64,000 bases of DNA from the NCBI GenBank assembly GCA_964016885.1, contig OZ024740.1, positions 3,520,836 through 3,584,835 of the forward strand. Direction: 5' to 3'. The notes under the pieces were generated by a model. It saw nothing but the letters and a program-made list of their open reading frames with translations. It was not told the DNA's origin and searched no databases. The stretch comes from Eledone cirrhosa. Its lineage: Eukaryota > Mollusca > Cephalopoda > Octopoda > Eledonidae. Position numbers and translations under genes: made by a program. Shown in pieces: positions 14,301 to 26,611 of the stretch; position 1 is the stretch's first letter, and every line of letters starts with the position of its first letter.

Positions 14301-17099
14301 TACTTGACTGGACACTGGTGGAATGGTGAGTGTAAGAGTGGTGTTATCTGACCAATACTTGACAGGGGGACACTGGGAGAATGGTGAGTATATGAGTGGT
14401 GTTGTCAGACCAATACTTGACGGGACACTGGTGGAATGGTGAGTGTAAGAGTGGTGTTGTCTGACCAATACTTGACTGGTGGACACTGGTGGAATGGTGA
14501 GTGTAAGAGTGGTGTTGTGTGACCAATACTTGACTGGTGGACACTGGTGGAATGGTGAGTATAAGAGTGGTGTTGTCTGACCAGTACTTGACTGGTGGAC
14601 ACTGGTGGAATGGTGAGTGTAAGAGTGGTGTTGTCTGACCAGTACTTAACAGGACACTGGTGGAATGGTGAGTGTAAGAGTGGTGTTGTCTGACCAGTAC
14701 TTAACAGGACACTGGTGGAATGGTGAGTGTAAGAGTGGTGTTGTCTAACCAGTACTTGACTGGTGGACACTGGTGGAATGGTGAGTGTAAGAGTGGTTTT
14801 GTCTGACCAATACTTGACTGGTGGACACTGGTAGAATGGTGAGTATAAGAATGGTTTTGTCTGACCAATTCTTGACTAGTGCACACTGGTGGAATGGTGA
14901 GTGTAAGAGTGGTGTTATCTGATCAATATTTGACAGGTGGACACTGGTAGAATGGTGAGTATAAGTGTGGTGTTGTCTGACCAATACTTGACAGGTGGAC
15001 ACTGGGAGAATTGTGAGTATAAGAGTGGTGTTGTCTGACCAATACTTGACGGGACACTGGTGGAATGGTGAGTGTAAGAGTGGTGTTGTCTGATCAATAT
15101 TTGACAGGTGGACACTGGTAGAATGGTGAGTATAAGAGTGGTGTTGTCTGACCAGTACTTGACTGGACACTGGTGGAATGGTGAGTGTAAGAGTGGTGTT
15201 GTCTGATCAATATTTGACAGGTGGTCACTGGTAGAATGGTGAGTATAAGAGTGGTGTTGTCTGACCAATACTTGACAGGTGGACACTGGGAGAATGGTGA
15301 GTATAAGAGTGGTGTTGTTTGACCAATACTTGATGGGACACTGGTGGAATGGTGAGTGTAAGAGTGGTGTTGTCTGACCAATACTTGACAGGTGGACACT
15401 GGGAGAATGGTGAGTATATGAGTGGTGTTGTCTGACCAATACTTGACGGGACACTGGTGGAATGGCGAGTGTAAGAGTGGTGTTGTCTGACCAATACTTG
15501 AATGGTGGACACTGGTGGAATGGTGAGTGTAAGAGTGGTGTTGTCTGACCAGTACTTGACTGGTGGACACTGGTGGAATGGTGAGTGTAAGAGCGGTGTT
15601 GTCTGACCAATACTTGACTGGTGGACACTGGTGAAATGGTGAGTATAAGAGTGGTGTTGTCTGACCATTACTTGACTGGTGGACACTGGTGGAATGGTGA
15701 ATGTAAGCGTGGTGTTGTCTGACCAATACTTGACTGGACACTGGTGGAATGGTGAGTGTAAGAGTGGTGTTGTCTGACCAATACTTGACAGGGGGACACT
15801 GGGAGAATGGTGAGTATATGAGTGGTGTTGTCAGACCAATACTTGACGGGACACTGGTGGAATGGTGAGTGTAAGAGTGGTGTTGTCTGACCAATAATTG
15901 ACTGGTGGACGCTGGTGGAATGGTGAGTATTAGAGTGGTGTTGTCTGACCAGTACTTGACTGGTGGACAATGGTGGAATAGTGAGTGTAAGAGTGGTGTT
16001 GTCTGACCAGTACTTGACTGGTGGACACTGGTGGAATGGTGAGTGTAAGAGTGGTGTTGTCTGACCAGTACTTGACTGGTGGACACTGGTGGAATGGTGA
16101 ATGTAAGCGTGGTGTTGTCTGACCAATACTTGACTGGTGGACACTGGTGGAATGGTGAGTGTAAGAGTGGTTTTGTCTGACCAATACTTGACTGGTGGAC
16201 ACTGGTAGAATGTTGAGTATAAGAATGGTTTTGTCTGACCAATACTTGACTAGTGCACACTCGTGGAATGGTGGGTGTAAGAGTGGTGTTATCTGATCAA
16301 TATTTGACAGGTGGACACTGGTAGAATGGTGAGTATAAGAGTGGTGTTGTCTGACCAATACTTGACAGGTGGACACTGGTAGAATGGTGAGTATAAGAGT
16401 GGTGTTGTCTGACCAATACTTGACAGGTGGACACTGGGAGAATGGTGAGTATAAGAGTGGTGTTGTCTGACCAATACTTGACGGGACACTGGTGGAATGG
16501 TGAGTGTAAGAGTGGTGTTGTCTGACCAATACTTGACAGGTGGACACTGGGAGAATGGTGAGTATATGAGTGGTGTTGTCTGACCAATACTTGACTGGTG
16601 GACACTGGTGGAATGGTGAGTGTAAGAGTGGTGTTGTCTGACCAGTACTTGACTGGTGGACACTGGTGGAATGGTGAGTGTAAGAGTGGTGTTGTCTGAC
16701 CAATAGTTGACTGGTGGACACTGGTGGAATGGTGAGGGTGAGAGTGGTGTTGTCTGACCATTACTTGACTGGTGGACACTGGTGGAATGGTGAGTATAAG
16801 AGTGGTGTTGTCTGACCAATACTTGACTGGACACTGGTGGAATGATGAGTGTAAGAGTGGTGTTGTCTGACCAATACTTGACTGGTGGATACTGGTAGAA
16901 TGGTGAGTGTAAGAGTGGTGTTGTGTGACCAATACTTGATTGGACATTGGAGGAATGGTGAGTGTAAGAGTGGTGTTGTCTGACCAATACTTGTCTGGTG
17001 GACACTGGTGGAATGGTGAGTGTAAAAGTGGAGTTGTCTGACCAATAGTTGACTGGTGGACACTGGTGGAATGGTGAGTGTAAGAGTGGTGTTGTCTGA

Positions 17100-18560
17100 C
17101 CAATACTTGACTGGTGGACACTGCTGGAATGCTGAGTGTAAGAGTGGTCTTGTATGACCAGTACTTGACTGGTGGACACTGGTGGAATGGTGAGTGTAAG
17201 AGTGGTTTTGTCTGACAAATACTTGACTGGTGGACACTGGTGGAATGGTGAGCGTAAGAGTGGTTTTGTCTGACCAGTACTTAACTGGACACTGGTGGAA
17301 TGTTGAGTGTAAGAGTGGTGTTGTCTGACCAGTACTTGACTGGTGGACACTGGTGGAATGGTGAGTGTAAGAGTGGTGTAGTCTGACCAATACTTGACTG
17401 GTGGACACTGCTGGAATGCTGAGTGTAAGAGTGGTTTTGTCTGACAAGTACTTGACTGGTGGACACTGGTGGAATGGTGAGCGTAAAAGTGGTTTTGTCT
17501 GACCAATACTTAACTGGAGACTGGTGGAATGGTGAGTGTAAGAGTGGTGTTGTCTGACCAGTACTTGACGGGACACTGAGAGAATGGTGAGTGTAAGAGT
17601 GGTGTTGTCTGACCAGTACATAACAGGACACTGGTGGAATGGTGAGTGTAAGAGTGGTCTTGTCTGACCAGTACTTAACTGGACACTGGTAGAATGGTGA
17701 GTGTAAGAGTGGTGTTGTCTGACCAGTACTTGACTGGTGGACACTGGTGGAATGGTGAGTGTAAGAGTGGTGTTGTCTGACCAATACTTGACTGGTGGAC
17801 ACTGCTGGAATGCTGAGTGTAAGAGTGGTCTTGTATGACCAGTACTTGACTGGTGGACACTGGTGGAATGGTGAGTGTAAGAGTGGTGTTGTCTGACCAG
17901 TACTTGGCTGGTGGACACTGGTGGAATGGTGAGTGTAAGAGTGGTTTTGTCTGACAAATACTTGACTGGTGGACACTGGTGGAATGGTGAGCGTAAGAGT
18001 GGTTTTGTCTGACCAGTACTTAACTGGACACTGGTGGAATGGTGAGTGTAAGAGTGGTGTTGTCTGACCAGTACTTGACTGGTGGACACTGGTGGAATGG
18101 TGAGTGTAAGAGTGGTGTTGTCTGACCAATACTTGACTGGTGGACACTGCTGGAATGCTGAGTGTAAGAGTGGTCTTGTATGACCAGTACTTGACTGGTG
18201 GACACTGGTGGAATGGTGAGTGTAAGAGTGGTGTTGTCTGACCAGTACTTGACTGGTGGACACTGGTGGAATGGTGAGTGTAAGAGTGGTTTTGTCTGAC
18301 AAATACTTGACTGGTGGACACTGGTGGAATGGTGAGCGTAAGAGTGGTTTTGTCTGACCAGTACTTAACTGGACACTGGTGGAATGGTGAGTGTAAGAGT
18401 GGTGTTGTCTGACCAGTACTTGACTGGTGGACACTGGTGGAATGGTGAGTGTAAGAGTGGTGTTGTCTGACCAATACTTGACTGGTGGACACTGCTGGAA
18501 TGCTGAGTGTAAGAGTGGTCTTGTATGACCAGTACTTGACTGGTGGACACTGGTGGAATG
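17100..18560. repeat. 345-bp higher-order repeat within the minisatellite
   Basis: At the right end of the array the variants recur in register. The marker GCTGAGTGTAAG appears at 17,812, 18,157 and 18,502, exactly 345 bp apart, which equals five 58-bp units plus one 55-bp unit. The surrounding variants (TTAACTGG start, TCTTGTATGACC, GAGCGTAAG) keep the same order in each block. An older, less regular copy lies around 17,131. This is a recent block amplification. Confidence 0.85.
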
Positions 18561-18619
18561 GTGAGTGTAAGAGTGGTGTCGTCTGACCTATACTTGACTG
18601 GTGGACACTCCTTCGAAGT

Positions 18620-19545
18620 CGCTGCGTGATCGGTTATAGGTATGGCTTACTATAACGTTCATTTTATGAGGGGGGGGGGGATTTCTGGAGCTAGCGTTAA
18701 GGATGTAGGAAATTCCTTGGTTAAAGCCGGCGCTTATCAAGGCCCTATTGTAGTAGTCTGCCGCTTGGTTGAAGATATCCTCATTGGCGGAGATCCTATG
18801 CGAGACGCTCTAGACTATGGAGTTGAGAGTCTGCTTAGGGTAGTTGGAGGCATAATTAATATAAGAAAGGCTCTCTCCAGGCTTATGGTATGGCTTGTAT
18901 AGGCCCGTACTCATCTCCAGGGTCACGTCCAGGAAGTTGACAACCCTGTGGTTGAGGTCCATAGTTACGGATAGGCCATATGACTTGAAGAACCTGTATA
19001 TATGCTTGTTAAGGTTCTCTATCTTACGGGGGCTATGGTTCCTAACGGTAAACAGGGCGTCGTCCCTATATACACCTCCTTGTAGGGCTGGTATCTCGTC
19101 CCTAAGCTTATGTAGGAGGTATATCCCGACCAGGTCAGTTGCTTGCGCTGAGTCGCTGGACCCCATCATGACATCGAAGTTATCAGGACGGTTGGTTCTG
19201 GTCCAGTGGGAGCCTTCGAACTGGATAATGGTTCTACGCGCTGCTAGAACTATGTCTATTTCTTTTTTAGTGAGGCTAGTGTTAGATTTAGCTAATATGA
19301 GGGCCTTATTTAAGAGTATGGGGGAGATAGAGGTGTAGTAACTATCTATGTCAAACTTGATGAACTTCAGGGTGGCTTTATCAGGCAACTTGGTGAACCA
19401 ATTTATGACCTGGTCGGTGTTGCCCCAGTTATTTATGCCCTTGAGAAGCCCATCCGGGTGAAACATACGTAGGTGCTGTTTTAAATAAACATCTTGTAAC
19501 GGTCTGTTCTCATACTTCTTATTTTTCCAAGTGCTTACGCTCTGC
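18620..19545 (-). pseudogene. YRDD-type reverse transcriptase fragment
   Basis: The minus strand encodes 218 residues from 19,466. Visible RT motifs are FDIDSYYTSI (first catalytic aspartates), VMMGSSDSAQATDLVG, the active site GVYRDDAL, and a downstream VNFLDVTLE followed by YHKPGES and YASNYPKQ. After a TAG at 18,810-18,812 the same frame continues with recognisable family sequence (RISANEDIFNQAADYYNRAL, then ISAGFNQGISYI), so the stop is a nonsense mutation. A later frame break lies at a C-run near 18,670. The FLDV...KP...SNYP pattern resembles Penelope-like and related invertebrate RTs, but the exact clade is uncertain. No GIY-YIG endonuclease is visible. Dead remnant. Confidence 0.72.
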
Positions 19546-19680
19546 TAATTCTCTCGCCCACTAGATATTAACACTTCTAATATTTAACACTGCCGGCACT
19601 GGTATTGAGTACCCTGTGCATACGCTATTGGCAAATAACTACATGTATCACCTCCTTTTCTCTCTCTCGATACGTAAATA

Positions 19681-19718
<38 letters not shown>

Positions 19719-19738
19719 TTATTAAAATAACAGATTAA
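19546..19738. other. Intergenic spacer with CT and TA microsatellites
   Basis: No coding signal. It contains (CT)n around 19,680-19,697 running into (TA)n to about 19,718, followed by the shared TTTATTAAAATAACAG element start. Confidence 0.6.
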
Positions 19739-19789
19739 AGTTTAAGCAAAGAATCGCTGCTTTCACCCATAACGGGATCTTCTGAAACT
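19739..19789 (-). ncRNA. Hammerhead-like fold, variant core CAGAAGA (copy 1)
   Basis: Minus strand reads AGTTT - CAGAAGA - T CCC GTTAT GGG T - GAAA - GCA...TGCT - T - AAACT. The stem I pair AGTTT/AAACT, a CCC/GGG stem II, GAAA and an AGCA/TGCT stem III sit where a type I hammerhead has them. The core reads CAGAAGA instead of CUGANGA. Position U4 is normally required, so this copy is probably inactive. Same family at 27.7 and 61.7 kb. Confidence 0.45.
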
Positions 19790-19796
19790 CATACTC

Positions 19797-19982
19797 ATAT
19801 ATATGTATATATATGCATGTATATGTATAGATATGAATGTGTATGTATATATACATATGTGTGTGTGAGAGAGAGAGAGAAAGAAAGAGTGTGTATAAAT
19901 TATATATATATATATATACATACTACAACTTTATATACAGATATATATATATACACACCACATACATATATCACACATATAT
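19797..19982. repeat. TA/GA simple repeats
   Basis: Alternating TATA/TGTA tracts, a (GA)n stretch at 19,866-19,885 and further TA runs. No gene. Confidence 0.9.
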
Positions 19983-20292
19983 TATCATCATTTCATTTTA
20001 CATCTGCTTTTCCCTGCTTGCAAGGGTGGGATGGGAACTGATGGTGGCTTGATTTCTACAGATGGATGCCCTTCCTAACACCAACCTCATTTACAGTGAG
20101 TGTTGGGCGCTTTTTTGCCGTGGCAACTCCACGTCCACTTTGCAGTCATCTCATTTCTACAGCTGAGTAAACTGGAGCAATGTGAAATAAAGTGTCTTGC
20201 TCAAGGAAACAACACATCACCCGGTCTGAGAATTGAACTCACAACCTTTCGATTGCAAGGCCAATGCTCCAACCACTAAGCCATGTGCCTCC
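19983..20292 (-). mobile_element. tRNA-derived SINE (family A), full length
   Basis: Read on the minus strand it begins with a tRNA-like head: GGCTTAGTGGTTGG as A-box and GAGTTCAATTCTC as B-box, with TTGCAA in the anticodon-loop position. A body follows (AAGACACTTTATTTCACATT, CTGTAGAAATGAG). The 3' end is CCCTTGCAAGCAGGGAAAAG, then TAAAATGAAATGATGAT. That 3' end matches the tail of the RTE fragment ending at 39,850. Further copies lie at 55.3 and 55.9 kb. Confidence 0.82.
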
Positions 20293-20331
20293 ATATATAT
20301 ATATATATATATACATACATGTATATATATA

Positions 20332-20366
<35 letters not shown>

Positions 20367-20817
20367 GTGTGTGAGCTAAAGCAATTTAAAGTGAAAATAA
20401 TAAATCCCTCCCCTACCCCTCCAATCCCTCCATTCAATATTATTGAAAAGAATAAAAATTGATGATTAACTCAGATATTCAATAAAAATCAATAAACTCT
20501 ATGATATCCAAATATAGATTTTCAATGAAGAATCAACTTAAAAAAAAAATACCAACACATGATGTAATCATTAATATTTTCAACTTATTGTCATTATTAT
20601 TGCTGATATTGTTGTTGTTGTTGGTATTGTTGTTGTTGTAGTTGTTAGTATTGTTGTTGTTATTGTTGTTATTGTCATTAGTATTGTTATTATTGTTGTT
20701 GTTATTAATATTATTATATTATTGTTGTTGTTATTGTTATTATTATTGGTATTTTTATTATTGTTGTTGTCATTATCATTGAAATTGGAGATGATGAGGG
20801 GTGTCCCATGTGAACTT
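20293..20817. other. AT-rich spacer with TA and TTG/TTA microsatellites
   Basis: (TA)n at about 20,294-20,363, unique AT-rich DNA to 20,580, then (TTG/TTA)n to about 20,790. No coding signal. The reading frames here are simple-repeat artefacts. Confidence 0.8.
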
Positions 20818-22306
20818 GGGATGCAGGAAATACCTATCGGCTTACGCCGATGATGTCTCTGGGGTGATGTTGAGCACCAGTCACATCCAGATGCTTGGCA
20901 CTGCTCTGAAGGAATACGAAGCGGTGACAGGAGCAAAGATAAACCAGGAAAAGCATTGGGCTTGCTGGATGGAAGGACTGGTTAAATTACTTGGGGTCTG
21001 GTTTGGTCCGGACCTCCAGATGGGAAAAAAACTGGAGCGAGGAGATGAGCAGGGTGGCTTCTCTCACCCAGAAATGGGCCGAGAAGAAGCTGTCTCTGAA
21101 AGGTCAGGCGGAGGTGGTGAAGGCTTACATTGCATCTGCCATCTGCTACCATCTGACCATCATACCTTGCCCCTGCCCAACACTAACCAAAATGGCACAC
21201 CTCCTCTTCTGCTTTTTATGGAAGAGGCATGCTCCCATGGTTAGATGATCTATCTGCTGTCAGCACCAGTTGCGTTGAAGCTGTGACATCTCTGGTGCTT
21301 CCTTGATGGTGAACAGGTGTGGTCGCCGTTTGCCAGATGCACTTTTTCCCCAGCTCGTCTCATTAACAGAGCTGCAGTCCAGGATCAGAAGTCCGAGGAA
21401 TTGTGCTTGAAAGCTAGAATGTCTCCAAGCGCTCACCGCTCTCTACCAGCTGGGCACTAGTATCAGTGGAACATCCACCTCGGTGTTCTATAGAGGATTA
21501 GTGGAGGGGAAGAGCGACAACATTCTCAAGGAAACCCTGAGCATCGAAGATGATCAGCTGTTTGCTCTTTTCAAGAGAACTTTCAGCCCAGGGTCTATGG
21601 ACAACTTCTAAAAAACCCTGGCCTAGCAGTGTTACTGGGGAGCGTTGCCGGTTCGAGATAAGTTCTACAGGCACGGAAGTGCTGTCAGCCGAGCCTGTCC
21701 GACATGTGCGAAGGGCGACAAAACCATCATGCATGCACTAATTCCGTGCCCGAGCATTGGTGACTTGTGGGGCTATGTCGAACAGTTGCTGTCACATGTA
21801 GGACAGATCCGGTTATCGACTGAGTCGATTGTGCAGATAGCCCTGCTGTCTTCCTGAGGAGGAGGAAAAGCAGGCAGTTTTGATCTGCCTGGTGGCCATG
21901 GCAAAAGAGATTGTGTGGCGGACAAGGTTGAAAGGATTGAAGACAGACACTTTCCTCTTTGGCGAATCCCTGGAGAGGCAAGTGCTCTCTTCTAGTAACT
22001 TTGTTGAACGGGCCCGCTCTGAGTATGTGCCTGTAGACTGAGGAGTGGAAGAACTGAGAGAGGGCGCTTGCCCTGGTGGTCAGGGTCCCCGTGGTCTTTT
22101 GTGTGGTTTTCACCACGAGTGACCCTCGGAAGTTTCCCCCTATTGGGGAATTTTTGTTGTTTGAATTTTTTAATTTATTTCCACACATTTCTATGTTTTT
22201 TGTTATAACCTTTTTTACATGACCAAAACCCACTTTGTATCATCCTGCACCATTCTGTGCTGCCTGTAATGTTTTTCTTCATGTTGCTCCTTGTGGCCAA
22301 TAAAGA
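20818..22306 (+). pseudogene. Tx1-type LINE, 3' fragment (decayed)
   Basis: Starts inside the RT domain (SAYADDV at about 20,840) and follows the 50.4-kb Tx1-type ORF with several frame breaks. Landmarks are GLVKLLGVWFGPDLQ, KLSLKGQAEVVKAYIASAIC, FQPRVYGQLL-like and GDLWGYVEQLLSHVGQIRLS. It ends at a 3' UTR finishing GTGGCCAATAAAGAAACC, followed by (ATT/GTT)n. The 3' terminus matches that of the larger copy (GTGGCAAATAAAAGAAAC). 5'-truncated, several frameshifts and stops, no function. Confidence 0.85.
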
Positions 22307-22778
22307 AACCATTATTGTTGTCATTGTTATTATTATTGTTGTTGTTGTTATTATTATTATTGTTGTTGTTGTTGTAATTATTATATATACTAGCAGAAAA
22401 TCTACCCTTCGGGTGGTGTTTCTGCTAGCATGTATAGTGTGCATATTGATATTATACACAAGTATATATACATGTAGATATGATACATCAAATAACATCG
22501 TAATTGACAATATACACAGAAATTGAACGAAGACTGTGTTACACTGTCTTATGTAAACAGTAAAGTAATCCATGATACATTAAAAAAAGACGATATTATA
22601 TATAAACTGCATTAGGTGAAAATTAGCAACAGAAATATATGCAATGTTTTTATAAGTGTTATAATATAACGGGCGCTAACCGGAAGTGTTGACATTTGAA
22701 AATTTTAAAGAAGTGAATTATTTATATTTAATCAAGAGTTACGAAATTTAGTAGATAAATTATGTAATATTCATTCAT
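22307..22778. other. Microsatellite tail and unrecognised AT-rich DNA
   Basis: (TTG/TTA)n to about 22,385 forms the tail of the Tx1-type fragment. The rest is unique AT-rich sequence with no recognisable coding or RNA feature. Confidence 0.6.
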
Positions 22779-22931
22779 TGTCGGACGCCATGCTTTCCAG
22801 CATAGTTACGTCCCTTTACGATCTGAGTTCAAATCCCGCCGAGGTTGACTTTACCTTTCATCCTTACGGGGTCGATAAAATAAAGTACCAGTAATTGCTG
22901 GCCTTGTGCCTAAAGTAGAAACAATTATTTC
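22779..22931 (+). mobile_element. tRNA-derived SINE (family B), 5'-truncated
   Basis: Begins at GTCGGACGCCATGC, contains the B-box-like GAGTTCAAATCCCGCC, then GGTCGATAAAATAAAG and CTGGCCTTGTGCCTAAAG, ending AGAAACAATTATT. Lacks the A-box and an internal segment (GCACTGGG) seen in fuller copies. The layout resembles the OR/SK SINEs of cephalopods. Confidence 0.8.
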
Positions 22932-23037
22932 TTCAAAGTAATCCAACTTATTTTACAAACGGGGTAAAAAAAATATATTCTGGACGCAGTCCCATACTCC
23001 TTTCTTTATTATAGTTAAGATTGGATTGGCAGAATTA

Positions 23038-23215
23038 TTAGAACACAAGACATTGCAGCATTTGTTCTGTCACTTTACATTCCTAGTCTGAATCCTCCCG
23101 ACATCAACTTTGCCTTTGATCCTTCCAGGTTCCATTAAATAAAGTCGATATAATAAAACTTCCCCTCCTCCAAATTGTTGGCCTTGTGCCTATATTAGAA
23201 CCATTATTACTACTA
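23038..23215 (+). mobile_element. Diverged SINE (family B)
   Basis: Retains spaced matches to family B: a degraded B-box (GTCTGAATCCTCCCG), ACTTTGCCTTTGATCCTT, TAAATAAAG and TTGGCCTTGTGCCTA, ending in (ATT/ACT)n. Much older than its neighbours. Confidence 0.6.
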
Positions 23216-23239
23216 CTACTATTGTTATTATTATCAATG

Positions 23240-23429
23240 GCAGTAGATTGGCAGTATCGGTAGAGGGTTGGATGCCATGCTTTGCAGCAAAGAGTTACGG
23301 CCCTTTATGGTCTGAGTTCAAATCCCATCGAAGTTCACTTTGCCTTTCATCCTTACGGGATCGATAAAATAAAGTACCAGTAATGCATTGGGATAATTGC
23401 TGGCCTTGCGCCTAAAGTAGAAACAATTA
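23240..23429 (+). mobile_element. tRNA-derived SINE (family B), full length
   Basis: Complete head (GGCAGTATCGGTAGAGGGTT as A-box region, GAGTTCAAATCCCATCG as B-box), central ACGGGATCGATAAAATAAAG and tail GGCCTTGCGCCTAAAGTAG. A 15-bp direct repeat TTATTATTATCAATG flanks it (23,225-23,239 and 23,430-23,444), consistent with a target-site duplication. Confidence 0.85.
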
Positions 23430-23465
23430 TTATTATTATCAATGTTACTATTATTCAGTAGATTT

Positions 23466-23536
23466 ACCATTATTGTGGGTGTAACCCATGCTAGCGTGGA
23501 AGATAGACATTAAATGATGATGATGATGATAATGAT
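23466..23536 (+). mobile_element. RTE-type LINE 3' terminal fragment
   Basis: Carries the terminal motif ACCCATGCTAGCGTGGAAGA, then TAGACATTAAA and (TGA)n. This is the 3' end shared by RTE-type elements in the window. Confidence 0.65.
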
Positions 23537-24105
23537 GTGTACTTTCATTGCATGATTGAGCACAGCTCAGAGTTCCTTGGGTTCTTGCTGCATTGTTTGT
23601 GGTGGTGGTGGGATTCCATTTGTATTGAAAGTACCTCAGTTTCCCTATGTAATATCTATGTAATGGCTAGCAATGTAATTTTATGTAAAAACAAAAAAAG
23701 AGTTGATCATCAGATTGAACCAAGAAACCAATATTTCCATTGGTATTGCCATTGTTAATATTATCTGCTTGTCGTAACTCCAGATAGGAGGAGGCAGAAT
23801 TCTATTACCAGCTCATTAACAATTCTATTAATCCATTAATCCATCACACCTGGACAGGTATGTTTTCATCCACCCTGAAAGGATGGAAGGCCAGGTTGAT
23901 GTAGTTAGCTGAAGCATATAATTGAATACCCTAATGACTGTGCCAATTTTTAAGATTACTATTTGTATTAATGCTGCAGTTTCTACAATACTTCAACTAT
24001 GAATCTACTCTCAACTAATAATGGACTGACGTTATTGCTGAGATAACTTCTAGTATCACTCCTCAAACTGAATTATTGCTTTATGCCATAATAATAATGA
24101 AAATG
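23537..24105. other. Unique DNA, nothing recognised
   Basis: AT-rich DNA with no supported gene, RNA or repeat. Short open frames are not supported by any motif. Confidence 0.5.
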
Positions 24106-24720
24106 AAAATTATTGTCAACAGTGCTCAGGTGCACTACAACTCATCAAAGGTGCATGTATAGTACCTAGAATAATGTACAAATGTCAGGGAAGTGAACAG
24201 TGTATAAGTCATGATATACACACACAGATATATGTGTGCATGTGTAGGGAGGAGGAATAACAGGTGTAGTGTTGGCGAATTTCAGGAAGCATGGAGGTTT
24301 TAAAGAATGCAGTGTCTTGACAGCTAACAACTGATGCAAGTAGTTTGTTCCATGCTTCAGCAACTCTGAGCGTGAAAAAAATGTTTCTGAAAGTCATGGG
24401 AGCTGTGCTGTTTTCTGATTTTGTAGGCATGTCCACGGGTGTTAGACAGATGGAATTCAAAAAGGTGCTCAGGGTTGTTGTTGGAAAGATGGTTAATAGT
24501 TTTATGGGTGTTTACCAAGTCAGTTGCCAGATGTCGGAGCTTTAATGTATCCATGCCCAGGGAAGCGTGGCATTCAGAGTATGGTAGAGGCCTGAAGGAG
24601 GGTATTTGCTTGGATGCAGCTCTCTGAACAGTCTCCAGGAGGTCAATATTCTGAGCAAGATAGGGGTTCCAGACTGGTGATGCAAATTCTAACTGTGATA
24701 GCATATGTCTCGGAAAATAT
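24106..24720 (-). pseudogene. CR1-type LINE, C-terminal RT fragment
   Basis: The minus strand encodes the end of an RT: LEFASPVWNPYLAQNIDLLE, then TVQRAASKQIPSFR, matching the conserved (L)E(Y)ASPVWNP...LE.VQR.A.K tail of CR1/Jockey-group elements. A frameshift near 24,400 moves the frame to FFTLRVAEAWNKLLASVV, the usual WN.LP..VV ending. The 3' UTR ends in GTTGTAGTGCACCTGAGCAC then ACAATAATTTTC, which recurs at 49,186. Confidence 0.78.
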
Positions 24721-24943
24721 TTCTTCCACTTGTGATCAAACTAGCTGTTCTTGTGCCATCAATGGCAATTTCTTCACAAGACTACATTGAACTAGCTGAA
24801 CCCAATTTTTATGAAATAGGAAATTTAGGCAGCTAGAAATTTTATAAATATTCTTAGAGGATCCTCTGTCAGTTGTGGTTATTAGACAATACATTAGATC
24901 TCCAGGTAAGAGATTGCTGTAGATTCTGGAACTGTTCAGTTAG
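24721..24943. other. Unique DNA, nothing recognised
   Basis: No coding, RNA or repeat signal identified. Confidence 0.4.
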
Positions 24944-25234
24944 GCAAACTCTACTGTTCCTTGTTTCATTAAAGTATGAGATTCTCTAATGAACTATGTT
25001 CTATGGTATTGTAAGAGAGAAGGAAAGAGAGCAATATATATATATATATATATATTGCTCTCTTTCCTTCTCTTTTTCCACTAGCTCTCTATGTATCTTA
25101 CAAGTGATATGGTGATATGTCATCATCATCATCATCACAACCATATTGATTTCCATGTCTCTCTTACAATACCATAGAACATACTTCATTAGAGAATCCC
25201 ATACTTTAATGAAACAAGGAACAGTAGAGTTTGC
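24944..25234. repeat. Foldback element with nested hairpin
   Basis: Arms of 77 bp (24,944-25,020 and 25,158-25,234) are near-perfect reverse complements, starting GCAAACTCTACTGTTCC and ending TTGTAAGAGAGA. Inside the left side, AAGGAAAGAGAGCAATA, (TA)n, then TATTGCTCTCTTTCCTT forms a second hairpin (25,021-25,070). No coding capacity. Confidence 0.85.
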
Positions 25235-26337
<1,103 letters not shown>

Positions 26338-26383
26338 CCTTGGTGGCCCTTGAAATATGTATAATGAAATAAATATGGTTTTA

Positions 26384-26480
26384 TAAATATAGTTTCCATT
26401 TGTTAATATATTGTATATATATATATATATATACACTATATTAACAAATGGAAACTATATTTATAAAACCATAATTATTT
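26384..26480. repeat. Hairpin around a TA tract
   Basis: TTTTATAAATATAGTTTCCA then TTTGTTAATATA is followed by (TA)n and its reverse complement, ending TAAAACCATAAT. This is the conserved flank of the hammerhead-like family; the same flank is at 26,690 and 41,288. Confidence 0.8.
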
Positions 26481-26540
26481 TATTATATATATTACAAGGT
26501 CAACCAAGGCAATTTTGGTTCGCTTTCATCAGATAAAATA
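26476..26540 (-). ncRNA. Hammerhead-like motif D (mutated core)
   Basis: Minus strand: TATTTTAT, CTGATGA, stem II AAGcGAACCA with TGGTTgaCCTT, then GTAA where GAAA is expected, TATATATA, and ATAAAATA closing stem I. The A-to-T change in GAAA should abolish activity. It lies head-to-head with candidate A at 26,612. Confidence 0.5.
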
Positions 26541-26611
26541 CAAGCTAGCGAACCTTCAACCGTCAAGGTTGTTTTTCTACGGGTATATCAACATTTATAA
26601 AACATATTTTG

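Larger units (their letters stand above)
1..18612. repeat. Minisatellite array, 58/55-bp units
   Basis: A continuous array of a 58-bp unit (GGTGGACACTGGTGGAATGG, then TGAGTGTAAGAGTGGTGTTG, then TCTGACCAATACTTGACT). A common 55-bp variant lacks three bases (CTGGACACTGG in place of CTGGTGGACACTGG). About 325 copies lie in the window and the array runs off its left edge. It ends sharply near 18,612. The minus-strand unit has no stop codon in any frame. Because neither 58 nor 55 is a multiple of three, translation cycles through three frames and gives proline/threonine/histidine-rich 'proteins' with a 58-residue period. These long minus-strand reading frames are repeat artefacts, not genes. Confidence 0.97.

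Noticed and set aside
288..18550. Many long minus-strand reading frames encoding His/Thr/Ser/Pro-rich repeats
   Set aside because: They follow from a stop-free minisatellite unit. All frames give the same period and starts and ends fall at random variants.
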